A DNA stretch of 64,000 nucleotides from Pseudomonas sp. HOU2 (GCF_040729435.1 NZ_CP160398.1:4445001-4509000); one strand, 5' to 3'; numbered from the stretch's first letter, positions 11,670 to 21,312 are shown. The notes: generated by a model not told the origin, from the sequence alone. Translations and numbers: made by a program.

Positions 11670-12851
11670 ATGCAAAATTCAATCGGCGCACCAAAGCAGA
11701 GGCTCAGCCTCAGCGATCCGCGAGTGCGTGCGTGGCTGTTTCAGATCATCACCGTCGTGGCGGTGGTCGCCATGGGCTGGTATCTGTTCGACAACACCCA
11801 GACCAACCTGCAACACCGGGGCATCACCTCCGGTTTCAGCTTTCTGGAGCGCAGTGCCGGGTTCGGCATCGCTCAGCACCTGATCTCCTACACCGAAGCG
11901 GACAGCTACGCTCGGGTGTTCGTGATCGGCCTGCTCAACACCCTGTTGGTGACCTTCATCGGCGTGATCCTGGCGACTCTGCTGGGCTTCATCATCGGTG
12001 TGGCGCGGCTGTCGCCGAACTGGATCATCAGCAAACTGGCGACCGTGTATGTGGAAGTGTTCCGCAACATTCCGCCGCTGCTGCAGATCCTGTTCTGGTA
12101 CTTCGCGGTGTTCCTGACCATGCCGGGACCGCGCAACAGCCACAACTTCGGCGACACCTTCTTTGTCAGCAGCCGGGGCCTGAACATGCCGGCCGCGCAA
12201 ATGGCTGACGGTTTCTGGGCGTTCGTCATCAGTGTGGTGCTGGCCATCGTCGCCATCGTGCTGATGTGCCGCTGGGCCAACAAGCGTTTCGAAGACACCG
12301 GCGTACCGTTTCACAAGTTCTGGACTGGCCTGGCGATCCTGCTGGTGATCCCGACCCTGTGCGCGCTGATCTTCGGCGCTCCGCTGCATTGGGAACTGCC
12401 GCAGCTCAAGGGCTTCAACTTCGTCGGCGGCTGGGTGCTGATCCCGGAACTGCTGGCGCTGACCCTCGCGCTGACCGTGTACACCGCCGCGTTCATTGCG
12501 GAAATCGTCCGTTCGGGAATCAAGTCGGTCAGCCATGGCCAGACCGAAGCGGCGCGTTCGCTCGGCCTGCGCAACGGCCCGACCCTGCGCAAGGTGATCA
12601 TTCCACAAGCCCTGCGGGTGATCATTCCGCCACTGACCAGCCAATACCTGAACCTGGCGAAGAACTCGTCGCTGGCCGCCGGTATCGGTTATCCGGAAAT
12701 GGTTTCGCTGTTCGCCGGCACCGTGCTCAACCAGACCGGTCAGGCGATCGAAGTCATTGCCATCACCATGAGCGTGTACCTGGCGATCAGTATCAGCATT
12801 TCCCTGCTGATGAACTGGTACAACAAGCGCATTGCGCTGATCGAGCGGTGA
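11670..12851 (+). CDS. aapQ: general L-amino acid ABC transporter permease AapQ
   Basis: 393 aa inner-membrane permease with an N-terminal segment (about residues 25-43), a long periplasmic part and a hydrophobic core. The ABC permease EAA-type loop EAARSLGLRNGPTLRKVIIPQ is near residue 290. VEVFRNIPPLLQILFWYF is the amino-acid permease signature. It pairs with AapM to form the transmembrane channel. Ten bases separate it from aapM. Confidence 0.93.
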   Translation: MQNSIGAPKQRLSLSDPRVRAWLFQIITVVAVVAMGWYLFDNTQTNLQHRGITSGFSFLERSAGFGIAQHLISYTEADSYARVFVIGLLNTLLVTFIGVILATLLGFIIGVARLSPNWIISKLATVYVEVFRNIPPLLQILFWYFAVFLTMPGPRNSHNFGDTFFVSSRGLNMPAAQMADGFWAFVISVVLAIVAIVLMCRWANKRFEDTGVPFHKFWTGLAILLVIPTLCALIFGAPLHWELPQLKGFNFVGGWVLIPELLALTLALTVYTAAFIAEIVRSGIKSVSHGQTEAARSLGLRNGPTLRKVIIPQALRVIIPPLTSQYLNLAKNSSLAAGIGYPEMVSLFAGTVLNQTGQAIEVIAITMSVYLAISISISLLMNWYNKRIALIER

Positions 12852-12861
12852 GGAAACGCGC

Positions 12862-13959
12862 ATGACAACCCATACTTTCAAACCCGACATGCCACCGCCG
12901 GCCAAGGTCTTCGGCCCGATGGCGTGGATACGCGCGAACATGTTCTCCAGCTGGCTCAACACCCTGCTGACCCTGTTTGCGTTCTACCTGATTTATCTCG
13001 TCGTGCCGCCGATCCTCAGTTGGGCGATCCTCGATGCCAACTGGGTCGGCACCACCCGCGCCGACTGCACCAAGGACGGCGCCTGCTGGGTGTTCATTCA
13101 GCAGCGTTTCGGCCAGTTCATGTACGGCTACTACCCGGTGGAACTGCGCTGGCGCGTTGACCTCACCGTGTGGCTGGCAGTGCTTGGCGTGGCACCCCTG
13201 TTCATCTCGCGCTTCCCGCGCAAAGCGGTGTACGGCCTGAGCTTTCTGGTGATTTACCCGATTGTCGCCTGGTGCCTGCTGCACGGTGGCGTGTTCGGCC
13301 TCGACACCGTGGCGACCAGCCAGTGGGGCGGGCTGATGCTGACGCTGGTCATCGCCACGGTCGGTATCGCCGGCGCCTTGCCGCTGGGGATCATTCTGGC
13401 GCTGGGCCGACGTTCGAACATGCCGGCGATTCGCGTGGTGTGCGTGACGTTCATCGAGTTCTGGCGTGGCGTGCCGCTGATCACCGTGCTGTTCATGTCC
13501 TCGGTGATGCTGCCGCTGTTCCTGCCCGAAGGCATGAACTTCGACAAGCTGCTGCGGGCGTTGATCGGGGTGATCCTGTTCCAGTCGGCCTACGTCGCCG
13601 AAGTGGTGCGCGGCGGTCTGCAAGCGATCCCCAAAGGTCAGTACGAAGCGGCTGCGGCGATGGGTCTCGGTTACTGGCGCGCGATGGGCCTGGTGATTCT
13701 GCCGCAGGCCTTGAAGCTGGTAATCCCCGGCATCGTCAACACCTTCATTGCGCTGTTCAAGGACACCAGCCTGGTGATCATCATCGGCCTGTTCGACCTG
13801 CTCAACAGCGTCAAGCAAGCCGCTGCCGACCCGAAATGGCTGGGCATGGCCACCGAAGGCTACGTGTTCGCCGCTCTGGTGTTCTGGATTTTCTGTTTTG
13901 GTATGTCGCGCTATTCCATGCATCTGGAACGCAAGCTCGACACTGGCCACAAGCGTTAG
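12862..13959 (+). CDS. aapM: general L-amino acid ABC transporter permease AapM
   Basis: 365 aa membrane protein, second permease of the Aap system. VTFIEFWRGVPLITVLFM is the conserved first core helix. The EAA loop is YEAAAAMGLGYWRAMGLVILP at about residues 270-290. The N-terminal 100 residues carry an extra segment and an extracytoplasmic loop typical of AapM. A GAGG site lies just before the ATG. Confidence 0.93.
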   Translation: MTTHTFKPDMPPPAKVFGPMAWIRANMFSSWLNTLLTLFAFYLIYLVVPPILSWAILDANWVGTTRADCTKDGACWVFIQQRFGQFMYGYYPVELRWRVDLTVWLAVLGVAPLFISRFPRKAVYGLSFLVIYPIVAWCLLHGGVFGLDTVATSQWGGLMLTLVIATVGIAGALPLGIILALGRRSNMPAIRVVCVTFIEFWRGVPLITVLFMSSVMLPLFLPEGMNFDKLLRALIGVILFQSAYVAEVVRGGLQAIPKGQYEAAAAMGLGYWRAMGLVILPQALKLVIPGIVNTFIALFKDTSLVIIIGLFDLLNSVKQAAADPKWLGMATEGYVFAALVFWIFCFGMSRYSMHLERKLDTGHKR

Positions 13960-13972
13960 GAGTTCTCTGTAA

Positions 13973-14737
13973 ATGAGCGAAGCAATCAAAAAGCCTGTCG
14001 GCCCTGAAGGCATTATCCAGATGCAGGGCGTGAACAAGTGGTACGGCCAGTTCCACGTGCTGAAAGACATCAACCTCAACGTCAAGCAGGGCGAGCGCAT
14101 CGTCCTGTGCGGTCCGTCGGGTTCCGGCAAGTCGACCACCATCCGCTGCCTCAATCGTCTGGAAGAACACCAGCAGGGTCGCATCGTTGTCGACGGCGTG
14201 GAGCTGACCAACGACCTCAAGCAGATCGAAGCGATTCGCCGCGAAGTCGGCATGGTGTTCCAGCACTTCAACCTGTTCCCGCACCTGACCATCCTGCAGA
14301 ACTGCACGCTGGCGCCGATGTGGGTGCGCAAGATGCCCAAGCGCAAGGCCGAGGAAATCGCCATGCATTACCTGGAGCGCGTACGCATTCCGGAGCAGGC
14401 GCATAAATTCCCCGGGCAACTGTCCGGCGGTCAGCAACAGCGCGTGGCGATTGCTCGCGCGCTGTGCATGAAACCGAAAATCATGCTGTTCGACGAACCG
14501 ACCTCGGCCCTCGACCCGGAGATGGTCAAAGAGGTACTGGACACCATGATCGGCCTCGCCGAAGACGGCATGACCATGCTCTGCGTGACCCACGAAATGG
14601 GCTTCGCCCGCACCGTGGCCAACCGGGTGATCTTCATGGACAAGGGCGAGATCGTCGAGCAGGCGGCACCGAATGACTTCTTCGACAATCCGCAGAATGA
14701 CCGTACCAAGCTGTTCCTGAGCCAGATCCTGCATTGA
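13973..14737 (+). CDS. aapP: general L-amino acid ABC transporter ATP-binding protein AapP
   Basis: 254 aa cytoplasmic ATPase. Walker [11 protein letters not shown]-loop [12 protein letters not shown], signature [15 protein letters not shown] and Walker [15 protein letters not shown], then the switch His in THEMGFA. It powers AapQM. Last gene of the operon and followed by a terminator. Confidence 0.95.
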   Translation: MSEAIKKPVGPEGIIQMQGVNKWYGQFHVLKDINLNVKQGERIVLCGPSGSGKSTTIRCLNRLEEHQQGRIVVDGVELTNDLKQIEAIRREVGMVFQHFNLFPHLTILQNCTLAPMWVRKMPKRKAEEIAMHYLERVRIPEQAHKFPGQLSGGQQQRVAIARALCMKPKIMLFDEPTSALDPEMVKEVLDTMIGLAEDGMTMLCVTHEMGFARTVANRVIFMDKGEIVEQAAPNDFFDNPQNDRTKLFLSQILH

Positions 14738-14759
14738 TTCCAGGTTGATGCACCAGACA

Positions 14760-14787
14760 AACCCGGCCCAGTGCCGGGTTTTCTTTT
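14760..14787 (+). terminator. Rho-independent terminator of aapJQMP
   Basis: AACCCGGC/GCCGGGTT stem with a five-base loop and the T-rich tail TTCTTTT, 22 bases after the aapP stop. Confidence 0.85.
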
Positions 14788-14810
14788 GCCTGCGATTTTC
14801 ATTTTTCCCC

Positions 14811-14895
14811 TGTAGGAGCTGCCGCAGGCTGCGATCTTTTGACGTTGATCGTTAAACACAAGATCAAAAGATCGCAGCCTGCGGCAGCTCCTACA
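14811..14895. repeat. REP-type palindrome, family A
   Basis: Standard family A arms (TGTAGGAGCTGCCGCAGG) around a GTTGATCGTTAAACAC loop, between the aap terminator and the GntR gene. Confidence 0.9.
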
Positions 14896-14938
14896 CGGGG
14901 TTGTATGAACCCGGCCAGCTGACTAAGATGTCAGAAAA

Positions 14939-14959
14939 TTCATCCTATGATTGGATGAA
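14939..14959 (+). promoter_or_regulatory. candidate autoregulatory operator of the GntR gene
   Basis: TTCATCC-N7-GGATGAA is a perfect 7+7 dyad. Its centre overlaps TATGAT, a plausible -10, and ends 12 bases before the start codon. GntR/FCD regulators bind such dyads, usually repressing their own operon. Confidence 0.55.
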
Positions 14960-14971
14960 AGGGCGAATTTA

Positions 14972-15631
14972 ATGACAGACATCTCACCTTTGATCAAGCG
15001 ATCCCTGGTCGATCAGGCTCTGGATCAACTGCGCCAGCGCATCACCGATGGCGTGTGGCAGGTCGGCGAACGGCTGCCGACGGAGCCTGAGCTGTGCGCC
15101 GAACTGGGCATCAGTCGCAACACCGTGCGCGAAGCCATGCGCGTGCTGGCGTTTTCCGGGTTGATCGAAATCCGTCAGGGCGATGGCAGTTACCTGCGGG
15201 CGGTGGTCGATCCGATGGACACGCTCAAGGCGTTGTCCCGTTGCTCGCTGGAGCAGGCGCGTGAGACCCGGCACATCCTTGAAGTGGAAGCGATCGGCCT
15301 GGCCGCGCTGCGTCGCACCGATGAAGACCTGCTCGCCCTGCGCGAAGCGCTCGGCACCAGCGGCAGCCATTACCACGGCGATCTCGACACTTACATTTCC
15401 TGCGATCTGGTGTTCCACCGCCGTCTGGTGGACGCCGCGCACAACCCGACCCTCAGCGAGTTGTATCGCTATTTCTCCAGCATCGTCGGCGCGCAATTGC
15501 GCCAGACGCTGAACATCGTCCCGCGCCGTCAGGAAGTGTTCGACCTGCACATCGAGTTGCTCGATGCCGTCGAACAACGCGACCCGGAACGGGCCAAAGC
15601 CATATCGAGGCAGTTGATCAATGAACCTTGA
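14972..15631 (+). CDS. GntR family (FadR/FCD subfamily) transcriptional regulator
   Basis: 219 aa. N-terminal winged HTH with LPTEPELCAELGISRNTVREAMRVLAFSGLIEIRQGDGSYL, and an all-helical FCD ligand domain with the conserved DLVFHRRLVDAAHNP metal/ligand motif. ATG 14972 follows AAGGG by eight bases; a TTG 21 bases upstream is less likely. It overlaps the exporter gene by 11 bases, so it probably controls that transporter in response to its substrate, which is unknown. Confidence 0.88.
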   Translation: MTDISPLIKRSLVDQALDQLRQRITDGVWQVGERLPTEPELCAELGISRNTVREAMRVLAFSGLIEIRQGDGSYLRAVVDPMDTLKALSRCSLEQARETRHILEVEAIGLAALRRTDEDLLALREALGTSGSHYHGDLDTYISCDLVFHRRLVDAAHNPTLSELYRYFSSIVGAQLRQTLNIVPRRQEVFDLHIELLDAVEQRDPERAKAISRQLINEP

Positions 15632-16907
15632 AAGCGAAAAAAACCTGTCCATCCCCAAAAGAACTGCCGAGCTTGAAGAATTGCTGATCGACGCCGAGGC
15701 CGACGACGAGCAAGTGCAGCAAAGCCATCCGCTGGTGCGCCGGCCGTGGCTGTTGCTGCTGGGGCTGATTCTGGTCGCACTGAACCTGCGCCCGGCGCTG
15801 TCGAGCATGGCGCCGCTGCTCAGCGAAGTGTCGAAAAGCCTCGGCTTGTCTGCGGCTCAGGCCGGTTTGCTGACCACGCTGCCGGTGCTGTGCCTGGGCT
15901 TGTTCGCGCCGCTGGCGCCGATTCTGGCACGGCGTTTCGGCGCCGAGCGGGTGGTGTTGGGGATTCTGCTGACCCTGGCCGCGGGGATCATTGTGCGCAG
16001 CAACTTCGGTGAGATCGGGCTGTTTGCAGGTAGCGTGCTTGGCGGTGCGAGCATTGGCATCATCGGTGTGCTGCTGCCGGGCATCGTCAAACGCGACTTC
16101 GCCAAACACGCCGGAACCATGACCGGCGTGTACACCATGGCCCTGTGCCTGGGCGCGGCGATGGCGGCGGGTTCGACTGTGCCGTTGAGCGAGCACTTCG
16201 ACCACAGCTGGGCGCTGGGCCTGGGCTTCTGGGTAATCCCTGCGTTGGTGGCGGCGGTCTTCTGGTTGCCGCAAGTCGGGCAGAAACACGGCGCGCACAA
16301 CGTCGCCTATCGGGTGCGTGGGCTGCTGCGCGATCCGCTGGCCTGGCAAGTGACCTTGTACATGGGCCTGCAATCGTCGCTGGCGTACATCGTGTTCGGC
16401 TGGTTGCCGTCGATCCTGATCGGCCGCGGCCTGACTCCGACTCAGGCCGGGCTGGTGCTGTCCGGCTCGGTGATCATCCAGCTCGCCAGTTCGCTGGCTG
16501 CACCGTGGCTGGCGACCCGGGGCAAGGATCAGCGTCTGGCGATCGTGCTGGTGATGGCGCTGACCCTCGGTGGTCTGTTCGGTTGCCTGTATGCGCCGAT
16601 TGAAGGGCTGTGGGGCTGGGCAATTCTGCTGGGGCTGGGGCAGGGCGGTACGTTCAGCCTGGCGCTGACCCTGATCGTGCTGCGCTCACGGGATTCGCAC
16701 GTCGCGGCGAACCTGTCGAGCATGTCCCAGGGCTTCGGCTACACCCTGGCGTCGATGGGACCATTCGCGGTCGGCGTGGTGCATGACTGGACCGGCGGCT
16801 GGAATGCCGTGGGCTGGATCTTCGGCATCATTGGCGCGGGTGCGATCATTGCTGGCCTGGGTGCCGGGCGTGCGCTGTACGTGCAAGTACAAAGCGAGAA
16901 GATCTGA
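15621..16907 (+). CDS. CynX/NimT-type MFS transporter
   Basis: 428 aa, twelve predicted membrane segments after a roughly 50-residue hydrophilic N-terminus. RPWLLLLGLILVALNLRPALSSMAPLL is characteristic of the CynX/NimT branch (cyanate, nitroimidazole transporters). Repeats of the MFS G-rich A-motif region are seen at ILARRFGAERVVLG. Its substrate cannot be deduced. It is translationally coupled to the upstream GntR regulator. Confidence 0.87.
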   Translation: MNLESEKNLSIPKRTAELEELLIDAEADDEQVQQSHPLVRRPWLLLLGLILVALNLRPALSSMAPLLSEVSKSLGLSAAQAGLLTTLPVLCLGLFAPLAPILARRFGAERVVLGILLTLAAGIIVRSNFGEIGLFAGSVLGGASIGIIGVLLPGIVKRDFAKHAGTMTGVYTMALCLGAAMAAGSTVPLSEHFDHSWALGLGFWVIPALVAAVFWLPQVGQKHGAHNVAYRVRGLLRDPLAWQVTLYMGLQSSLAYIVFGWLPSILIGRGLTPTQAGLVLSGSVIIQLASSLAAPWLATRGKDQRLAIVLVMALTLGGLFGCLYAPIEGLWGWAILLGLGQGGTFSLALTLIVLRSRDSHVAANLSSMSQGFGYTLASMGPFAVGVVHDWTGGWNAVGWIFGIIGAGAIIAGLGAGRALYVQVQSEKI

Positions 16908-16939
16908 CGCGTAACCCTTTTTTGGGGCGTGACATCCCA

Positions 16940-17029
16940 TGTGGGAGCGAGCTTGCTCGCGAAGACGGTGGTTCAGGCACCGATCATGTTGAATGTGCCG
17001 GCCTCTTCGCGAGCAAGCTCGCTCCCACA
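16940..17029. repeat. REPIN, family B variant (GAGCGAGCTTGCTCGCGAAG)
   Basis: Inverted doublet of TGTGGGAGCGAGCTTGCTCG with about 40 bases between. The internal palindrome is CGAGCTTGCTCG instead of CTGGCTTGCCAG. Confidence 0.9.
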
Positions 17030-17141
17030 GTTTTTGCGGTGCTTTAAATCTTGCGTGGTATTCGCTGTGCGAATGCCGATAGTGTTTCTGCGGCCTTCAG
17101 CTTATCGTGCTGGCAATCTGTCCATTTCCCGGAGTTTGCCC

Positions 17142-17612
17142 ATGAGCGAAGCCCACGCCGCGTTGATCACTCGCTTCTATCAGGCCTTCCAGCGCCTCGA
17201 CGCCGAGGCCATGGCCGCGTGCTACACAGACGATGTGGTGTTCAGCGATCCGGCCTTCGGTGAGCTGCGCGGGCGCGATGCCGGCGACATGTGGCGCATG
17301 CTCACCACCCGCGCCAAGGACTTCTCCCTGACCTTCGACAATGTCCGCGCCGACGAGCGCAGCGGCGGCGCGCACTGGGTAGCGACGTATCTGTTCAGCC
17401 AGACCGGCAACGTGGTGATCAACGACATTCAGGCGCGCTTCGTCTTTCGTGACGGCAAGATCTGCGAGCACCACGATCAGTTCGACCTGTGGCGCTGGTC
17501 ACGCCAGGCCCTCGGGTTCAAAGGTTTGTTGTTGGGCTGGACGCCGCTGGTGCGCAACGCGGTCCGGGCGCAGGCGCTGAAAGGGCTGAAGGCATTTCAG
17601 GCCGGTCGCTGA
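17142..17612 (+). CDS. nuclear transport factor 2/SnoaL-like protein
   Basis: 156 aa. The pattern RFYQAFQRLDAEAMAACYTDDVVFSDPAFGELRG at the N-terminus and VINDIQARFVFRDGKICEHHDQFDLWRW later is the cone-shaped NTF2-like fold used for small-molecule binding or isomerisation. A C-terminal tail of about 25 residues is helical and basic. No specific reaction can be inferred. ATG 17142 follows CGGAG; the frame is open upstream only through non-coding repeat sequence. Confidence 0.8.
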   Translation: MSEAHAALITRFYQAFQRLDAEAMAACYTDDVVFSDPAFGELRGRDAGDMWRMLTTRAKDFSLTFDNVRADERSGGAHWVATYLFSQTGNVVINDIQARFVFRDGKICEHHDQFDLWRWSRQALGFKGLLLGWTPLVRNAVRAQALKGLKAFQAGR

Positions 17613-17651
17613 TAAGATCGCGGCCTGTTTCCTACACGTCCAGATCCCGAA

Positions 17652-17954
17652 GTGACCAGCCTCAGCGAAAAACCGGTTGAAGTCGTCGAGCCAGTGAGCA
17701 AATCCTGGTTCGTCTACCTCGTGCGCGCGGCCAATGGCTCGCTGTACTGCGGGATCAGCGACGACCCGGTGCGCCGCTTCGCCAAGCATCAAAGCGGCAA
17801 GGGCGCACGCTTCTTCCTGTCCAGCCCGGCGCTGGCGCTGGTCTACACCGAGCGTTGCCGCGACAAGAGCGACGCATTGCGTCAGGAACGGCTGATCAAA
17901 AAACTGCGCAAGAGCGCCAAGGAATGTCTGGTCGCGTCTTATCAATCTGACTGA
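17652..17954 (+). CDS. GIY-YIG nuclease domain protein (UPF0213 type)
   Basis: 100 aa. The GIY-YIG motif reads [16 protein letters not shown], followed by the conserved Arg in PVRRFAKH and a Glu in QERLIKKL. This is a stand-alone minimal nuclease domain, family often called YhbQ/UPF0213; the biological substrate is unclear. GTG start at 17652. Confidence 0.88.
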   Translation: MTSLSEKPVEVVEPVSKSWFVYLVRAANGSLYCGISDDPVRRFAKHQSGKGARFFLSSPALALVYTERCRDKSDALRQERLIKKLRKSAKECLVASYQSD

Positions 17955-18038
17955 TCGGTTCCCATCAGGCAGATCTGTAGGCTGCTAATCAAATGCGCGC
18001 TAAGCTGCCGACTCACTTTCTGTGCGGCGGAGCCGAGC

Positions 18039-18974
18039 ATGTCCGAGTTGATTCTGCATCATTACCCGACCTCTCCATTTGCCGAAAAGGCTCGCCTGCT
18101 GTTGGGTTTCAAAGGCTTGTCCTGGCGCTCGGTGCACATTTCGCCAGTGATGCCCAAGCCGGATCTGACCGCGCTGACTGGCGGCTACCGCAAGACCCCG
18201 GTGTTGCAGATCGGCGCCGACATCTATTGCGACACGTCGTTGATCGCCCGTCGTCTGGAGCAGGAAAAAGCCCTGCCGGCGTTTTTCCCCGAAGGCCAGG
18301 AAATGACCAGCGCCAGCTTCGCCGCGTGGGCCGATTCCGTGGTGTTCCAGCACGCGGTCAGCCTGGTGTTCCAGCCGGAATCGGTGGCGGTGCGTTTCGG
18401 CAAGTTGCCGCCGGAAGCGATCAAGGCGTTCATTGCTGACCGTGCTGGATTGTTCAGTGGTGGCACGGCAACCAAACTGTCCGCCGAGCAGGCCAAGCAC
18501 CAATGGCCAACGCTCATGGCGCGGCTGGGGCAGCAGCTGCAGCGCGAGCAGGGCGACTTCCTGTTCGGCGAGCCGTCGATTGCCGACTTCGCCCTGGCGC
18601 ATCCGCTGTGGTTCCTCAAGGCGACGCACGTCACTGCGCCGTTGGTCGATGAATATCCGGCTGTGACTGCCTGGCTGGGGCGTGTGCTGGGCTTTGGTCA
18701 TGGTGCAGCGAGTGCGATGACTGCCGAGGAGGCGCTGGAAGTCGCGCGCAGTTCCACGCCGGCGGCGCTGCCGGATGAGCAGTTTGTCGATCCGAACGGC
18801 TTCAAGGCGGGGCAGCAGGTGGCGATTGCCGCGACAGACTACGGGGTTGACCCGGTGGTGGGTGAGTTGCTGTTTGCTGGCCGCGAAGAGCTGATCCTGC
18901 GTCGTGAAGATCCGCGTGGCGGTGGGGTGCATGTGCACTTCCCGCGCTTTGGTTTCCGTATCGAAGCCAAGTAA
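18039..18974 (+). CDS. glutathione S-transferase family protein
   Basis: 311 aa. N-terminal thioredoxin-like GST domain (HHYPTSPFAEKARLLLGF, the cis-Pro motif KTPVLQIG, and DTSLIARRLE for glutathione gamma-Glu contact), a helical C-terminal GST domain, and about 80 extra residues (from near 225) rich in beta-type sequence, longer than ordinary GSTs of 200-230 residues. The extension resembles that of a pseudomonad-specific GST subgroup. Substrate unknown. RBS region GGAG about nine bases before the ATG. Confidence 0.85.
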   Translation: MSELILHHYPTSPFAEKARLLLGFKGLSWRSVHISPVMPKPDLTALTGGYRKTPVLQIGADIYCDTSLIARRLEQEKALPAFFPEGQEMTSASFAAWADSVVFQHAVSLVFQPESVAVRFGKLPPEAIKAFIADRAGLFSGGTATKLSAEQAKHQWPTLMARLGQQLQREQGDFLFGEPSIADFALAHPLWFLKATHVTAPLVDEYPAVTAWLGRVLGFGHGAASAMTAEEALEVARSSTPAALPDEQFVDPNGFKAGQQVAIAATDYGVDPVVGELLFAGREELILRREDPRGGGVHVHFPRFGFRIEAK

Positions 18975-18992
18975 CGGTTACACACAACATCC

Positions 18993-19126
18993 TGTGGCGA
19001 GGGAGCTTGTCGAATCGTCGCACCGTCCCGCTCGACTGCGCAGCAGTCGTAAACCTGCGAACGTGTTCTCGCCCGGAAAAGCGGGGGCCGCTTCGCAGCC
19101 CAGCGGGAGCAAGCTCCCTCGCCACA
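18993..19126. repeat. REP-type palindrome, family C, asymmetric (16-base insert)
   Basis: Outer arms TGTGGCGAGGGAGCTTG and complement. The left arm has TCGAATCGTCGCACCG inserted between GAGCTTG and TCCCGCT, so the arms pair only in part. The copy at 55061 carries the same insert. Confidence 0.85.
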
Positions 19127-19136
19127 GGTGTGTGTG

Positions 19137-19487
19137 TTACTTCAGGGCGGCGAGGATCTCGTCCGGGTCGAACCCGCGAATCAACGTGCCATTCACGTCA
19201 ATCAGCGGAATCCCGCGTCCACCCAGCGCCTCATACGCCTTGCGCGCCTCGGCGTCCTTCTCGATGTCGAATTCCTTGAAGGGAATCCCCTTGCTGTCGA
19301 GAAAACGCTTGGTCTGCTTGCAGTAGCCACACCAGTCGGTGGCATACAGCACAACACGGGCCTGCGCCCGCGTCTGCTCGGAGACCATCTGCGACGGGTT
19401 GAACACCCGCTCGATTTTGCCCCAGTTCTGATAGACCACCACCACCAGCAGAACCAGCGCAACCTTCTTCAGCACATTGCCGAGCAT
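19137..19487 (-). CDS. membrane-anchored glutaredoxin family protein
   Basis: 116 aa. Residues 5-20 (VLKKVALVLLVVVVYQ) form a membrane anchor, followed by a glutaredoxin fold with the redox motif CGYC, the cis-Pro stretch GIPLIDVNG and a C-terminal helix. Probably a thiol-disulfide oxidoreductase at the inner membrane. Its ATG overlaps the ndpA stop by one base (TGATG), so it is coupled to ndpA. Confidence 0.87.
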   Translation of the reverse strand: MLGNVLKKVALVLLVVVVYQNWGKIERVFNPSQMVSEQTRAQARVVLYATDWCGYCKQTKRFLDSKGIPFKEFDIEKDAEARKAYEALGGRGIPLIDVNGTLIRGFDPDEILAALK

Positions 19488-20491
19488 CAGTTGCGGCGCT
19501 TGAGCTGATCGGTGAGCGAGGTCGGCAGGCCCTTGATGATCAGGGTGCCAGCCTCTTCGTCGTACTCGATCTTCGAGCCCAGCAGGTGCGCTTCAAAGCT
19601 GATCGACAGGCCTTCAGCGCGGCCGGTGAAGCGGCGGAACTGGTTGAGCGTGCGCTTATCTGCCGGAATCTCCGGCGACAGGCCGTAGTCCTTGTTGCGG
19701 ATGTGATCGTAGAAGGCTTTCGGCCGTTCTTCGTCAATCAGCTCCGACAGCTCCTCCAGCCCCATCGGCTCGCCGAGCTTGGCCTGGCTGCTGGCGTAAT
19801 CGACCAGGGTCTTGGTTTTCTCGCGGGCGGAGTCTTCCGGCAGGTCTTCGCTCTCGACGAAGTCGCTGAAGGCCTTGAGCAGGGTGCGGGTCTCGCCCGG
19901 GCCATCGACGCCTTCCTGGCAACCGATGAAGTCGCGGAAGTATTCCGAAACCTTCTTGCCGTTCTTGCCCTTGATGAACGAGATGTACTGCTTGGACTGC
20001 TTGTTGTTCTGCCACTCGGACACGTTGATCCGCGCCGCCAGGTGCAGCTGGCCGAGGTCGAGGTGGCGCGACGGGGTCACGTCCAGCTCATCGGTCACCG
20101 CCACGCCTTCACTGTGGTGCAGCAGGGCGATCGCCAGGTAATCGGTCATGCCTTGCTGATAGTGGGCGAACAGCACGTGGCCGCCGACTGACAGGTTCGA
20201 TTCTTCCATCAGCTTCTGCAGATGCTCGACCGCGACTTTGCTGAACGCGGCGAAGTCCTTGCCGCCTTCCATGTATTCCTTCAGCCAGCCGCTGAACGGA
20301 AACGCACCGGATTCCGGATGGAACAGGCCCCAGGCTTTGCCCTGTTTGGCGTTGTAGCTCTCGTTGAGGTCGGCGAGCATGTTCTCGATGGCCGCGGACT
20401 CAGCCAGTTCGGAGTCACGGGCGTGCAGAACTGCGGGCGTGCCGTCGGGTTTTTTGTCGATCAGGTGGACGATGCAATGACGGATCGGCAT
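19487..20491 (-). CDS. ndpA: nucleoid-associated protein NdpA (YejK)
   Basis: 334 aa, the normal length for YejK/NdpA (37-kDa nucleoid-associated protein family). Recognisable stretches are [40 protein letters not shown] and the C-terminal GTLIIKGLP. Binds DNA in the nucleoid; precise role is unsettled. Start at ATG 20491 ([12 protein letters not shown]). The frame continues upstream through a REP element, which I treat as non-coding. Confidence 0.92.
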   Translation of the reverse strand: MPIRHCIVHLIDKKPDGTPAVLHARDSELAESAAIENMLADLNESYNAKQGKAWGLFHPESGAFPFSGWLKEYMEGGKDFAAFSKVAVEHLQKLMEESNLSVGGHVLFAHYQQGMTDYLAIALLHHSEGVAVTDELDVTPSRHLDLGQLHLAARINVSEWQNNKQSKQYISFIKGKNGKKVSEYFRDFIGCQEGVDGPGETRTLLKAFSDFVESEDLPEDSAREKTKTLVDYASSQAKLGEPMGLEELSELIDEERPKAFYDHIRNKDYGLSPEIPADKRTLNQFRRFTGRAEGLSISFEAHLLGSKIEYDEEAGTLIIKGLPTSLTDQLKRRN

Positions 20492-21021
20492 GGGCTTCTC
20501 GGCTGGTGGAAGGGAGGAGGGCAGGCTCCCCCGAAAAAGCGCCCAGTGTACCGCAATCTCCATCCGAGACTCCCTGTAGGAGCTGCCGAAGGCTGCGATC
20601 TTTTGACTTTGATTTTTCAAAAACAAGATCAAAAGATCGCAGCCTTCGGCAGCTCCTACAAAAACAGGGCGCAGCAAAAAAATGTGGCCCATGGTGGCGT
20701 AATCAGGGGGTGGAAGGGCAAATCCGGGGCAAGCGCCTGTGCTTATGCAGTTTTTTACCGATTTAGAGCAATAAAGCTGACCAAATGGGTAGCTAGAGGC
20801 GGATATTTCCCCGTCTCTGTGCTAGTTTTGCCCGGTCTTACGCGAAGTCACTGCGTTAAGCGTGCAATCAGCATTTGTCAGGTCGAACCAAACCCTGATT
20901 TCGGCATCTATAACCCGACTCGTCGTGGTTATCGCCGAGGGTGCCAGATCCAGAAGATCGGGCTCGATGGCTGACACTGCACTCTGCAATCCATATGAAT
21001 TTGATAGGGAAGGAACACTAC
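20492..21021. other. intergenic region upstream of the HU gene
   Basis: Apart from the REP element at 20575-20660, nothing gene-like is visible in the roughly 360 bases before the HU gene. The last 150 bases are mildly AT-rich and should hold the HU promoter; TATAAC near 20910 is a possible -10 without a convincing -35. Confidence 0.5.
20575..20660. repeat. REP-type palindrome, family A (GCCGAAGG variant)
   Basis: Arms TGTAGGAGCTGCCGAAGG and complement with an A for C change made on both arms, so pairing is kept. The central part is GACTTTGATTTTTCAAAAAC. Confidence 0.9.
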
Positions 21022-21303
21022 ATGGCTCTTACTAAAGACCAACTGATCGCCGACATCGCTGAAGCTATCGACGCGCCGAAAACCACCGCGCGTAACGCTC
21101 TGGACCAACTGGGCCAAATCGTTGCTGATCAGCTGGAAAATGGCGGCGAAATCACCTTGCCAGGTATCGGCAAGCTGAAAGTGACCGAGCGTCCTGCCCG
21201 CACTGGCCGTAACCCTTCGACTGGCGCTGCCATCGAAATCCCTGCCAAGAAAGTGATCAAGCTGGTTGTGGCCAAAGGCCTGACCGACGCTGTGAACAAG
21301 TAA
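21022..21303 (+). CDS. HU family DNA-binding protein (HupN-like paralogue)
   Basis: 93 aa. HU/IHF fold with the DNA-arm motif RPARTGRNPSTGAAIEIPAKK. The N-terminus MALTKDQLIADIAEAIDAPKTTAR differs from HupA and HupB and resembles the third pseudomonad HU, HupN. It bends and wraps DNA in the nucleoid. GGAAGG-type site eight bases before the ATG, strong terminator directly after, so probably monocistronic and well expressed. Confidence 0.92.
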   Translation: MALTKDQLIADIAEAIDAPKTTARNALDQLGQIVADQLENGGEITLPGIGKLKVTERPARTGRNPSTGAAIEIPAKKVIKLVVAKGLTDAVNK

Positions 21304-21312
21304 GACGCAGCG

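Noticed and set aside
20661..21021. Small RNA gene upstream of the HU gene
   Set aside because: No promoter-terminator pair or strong hairpin could be delimited; the region is better explained as the HU promoter and leader.
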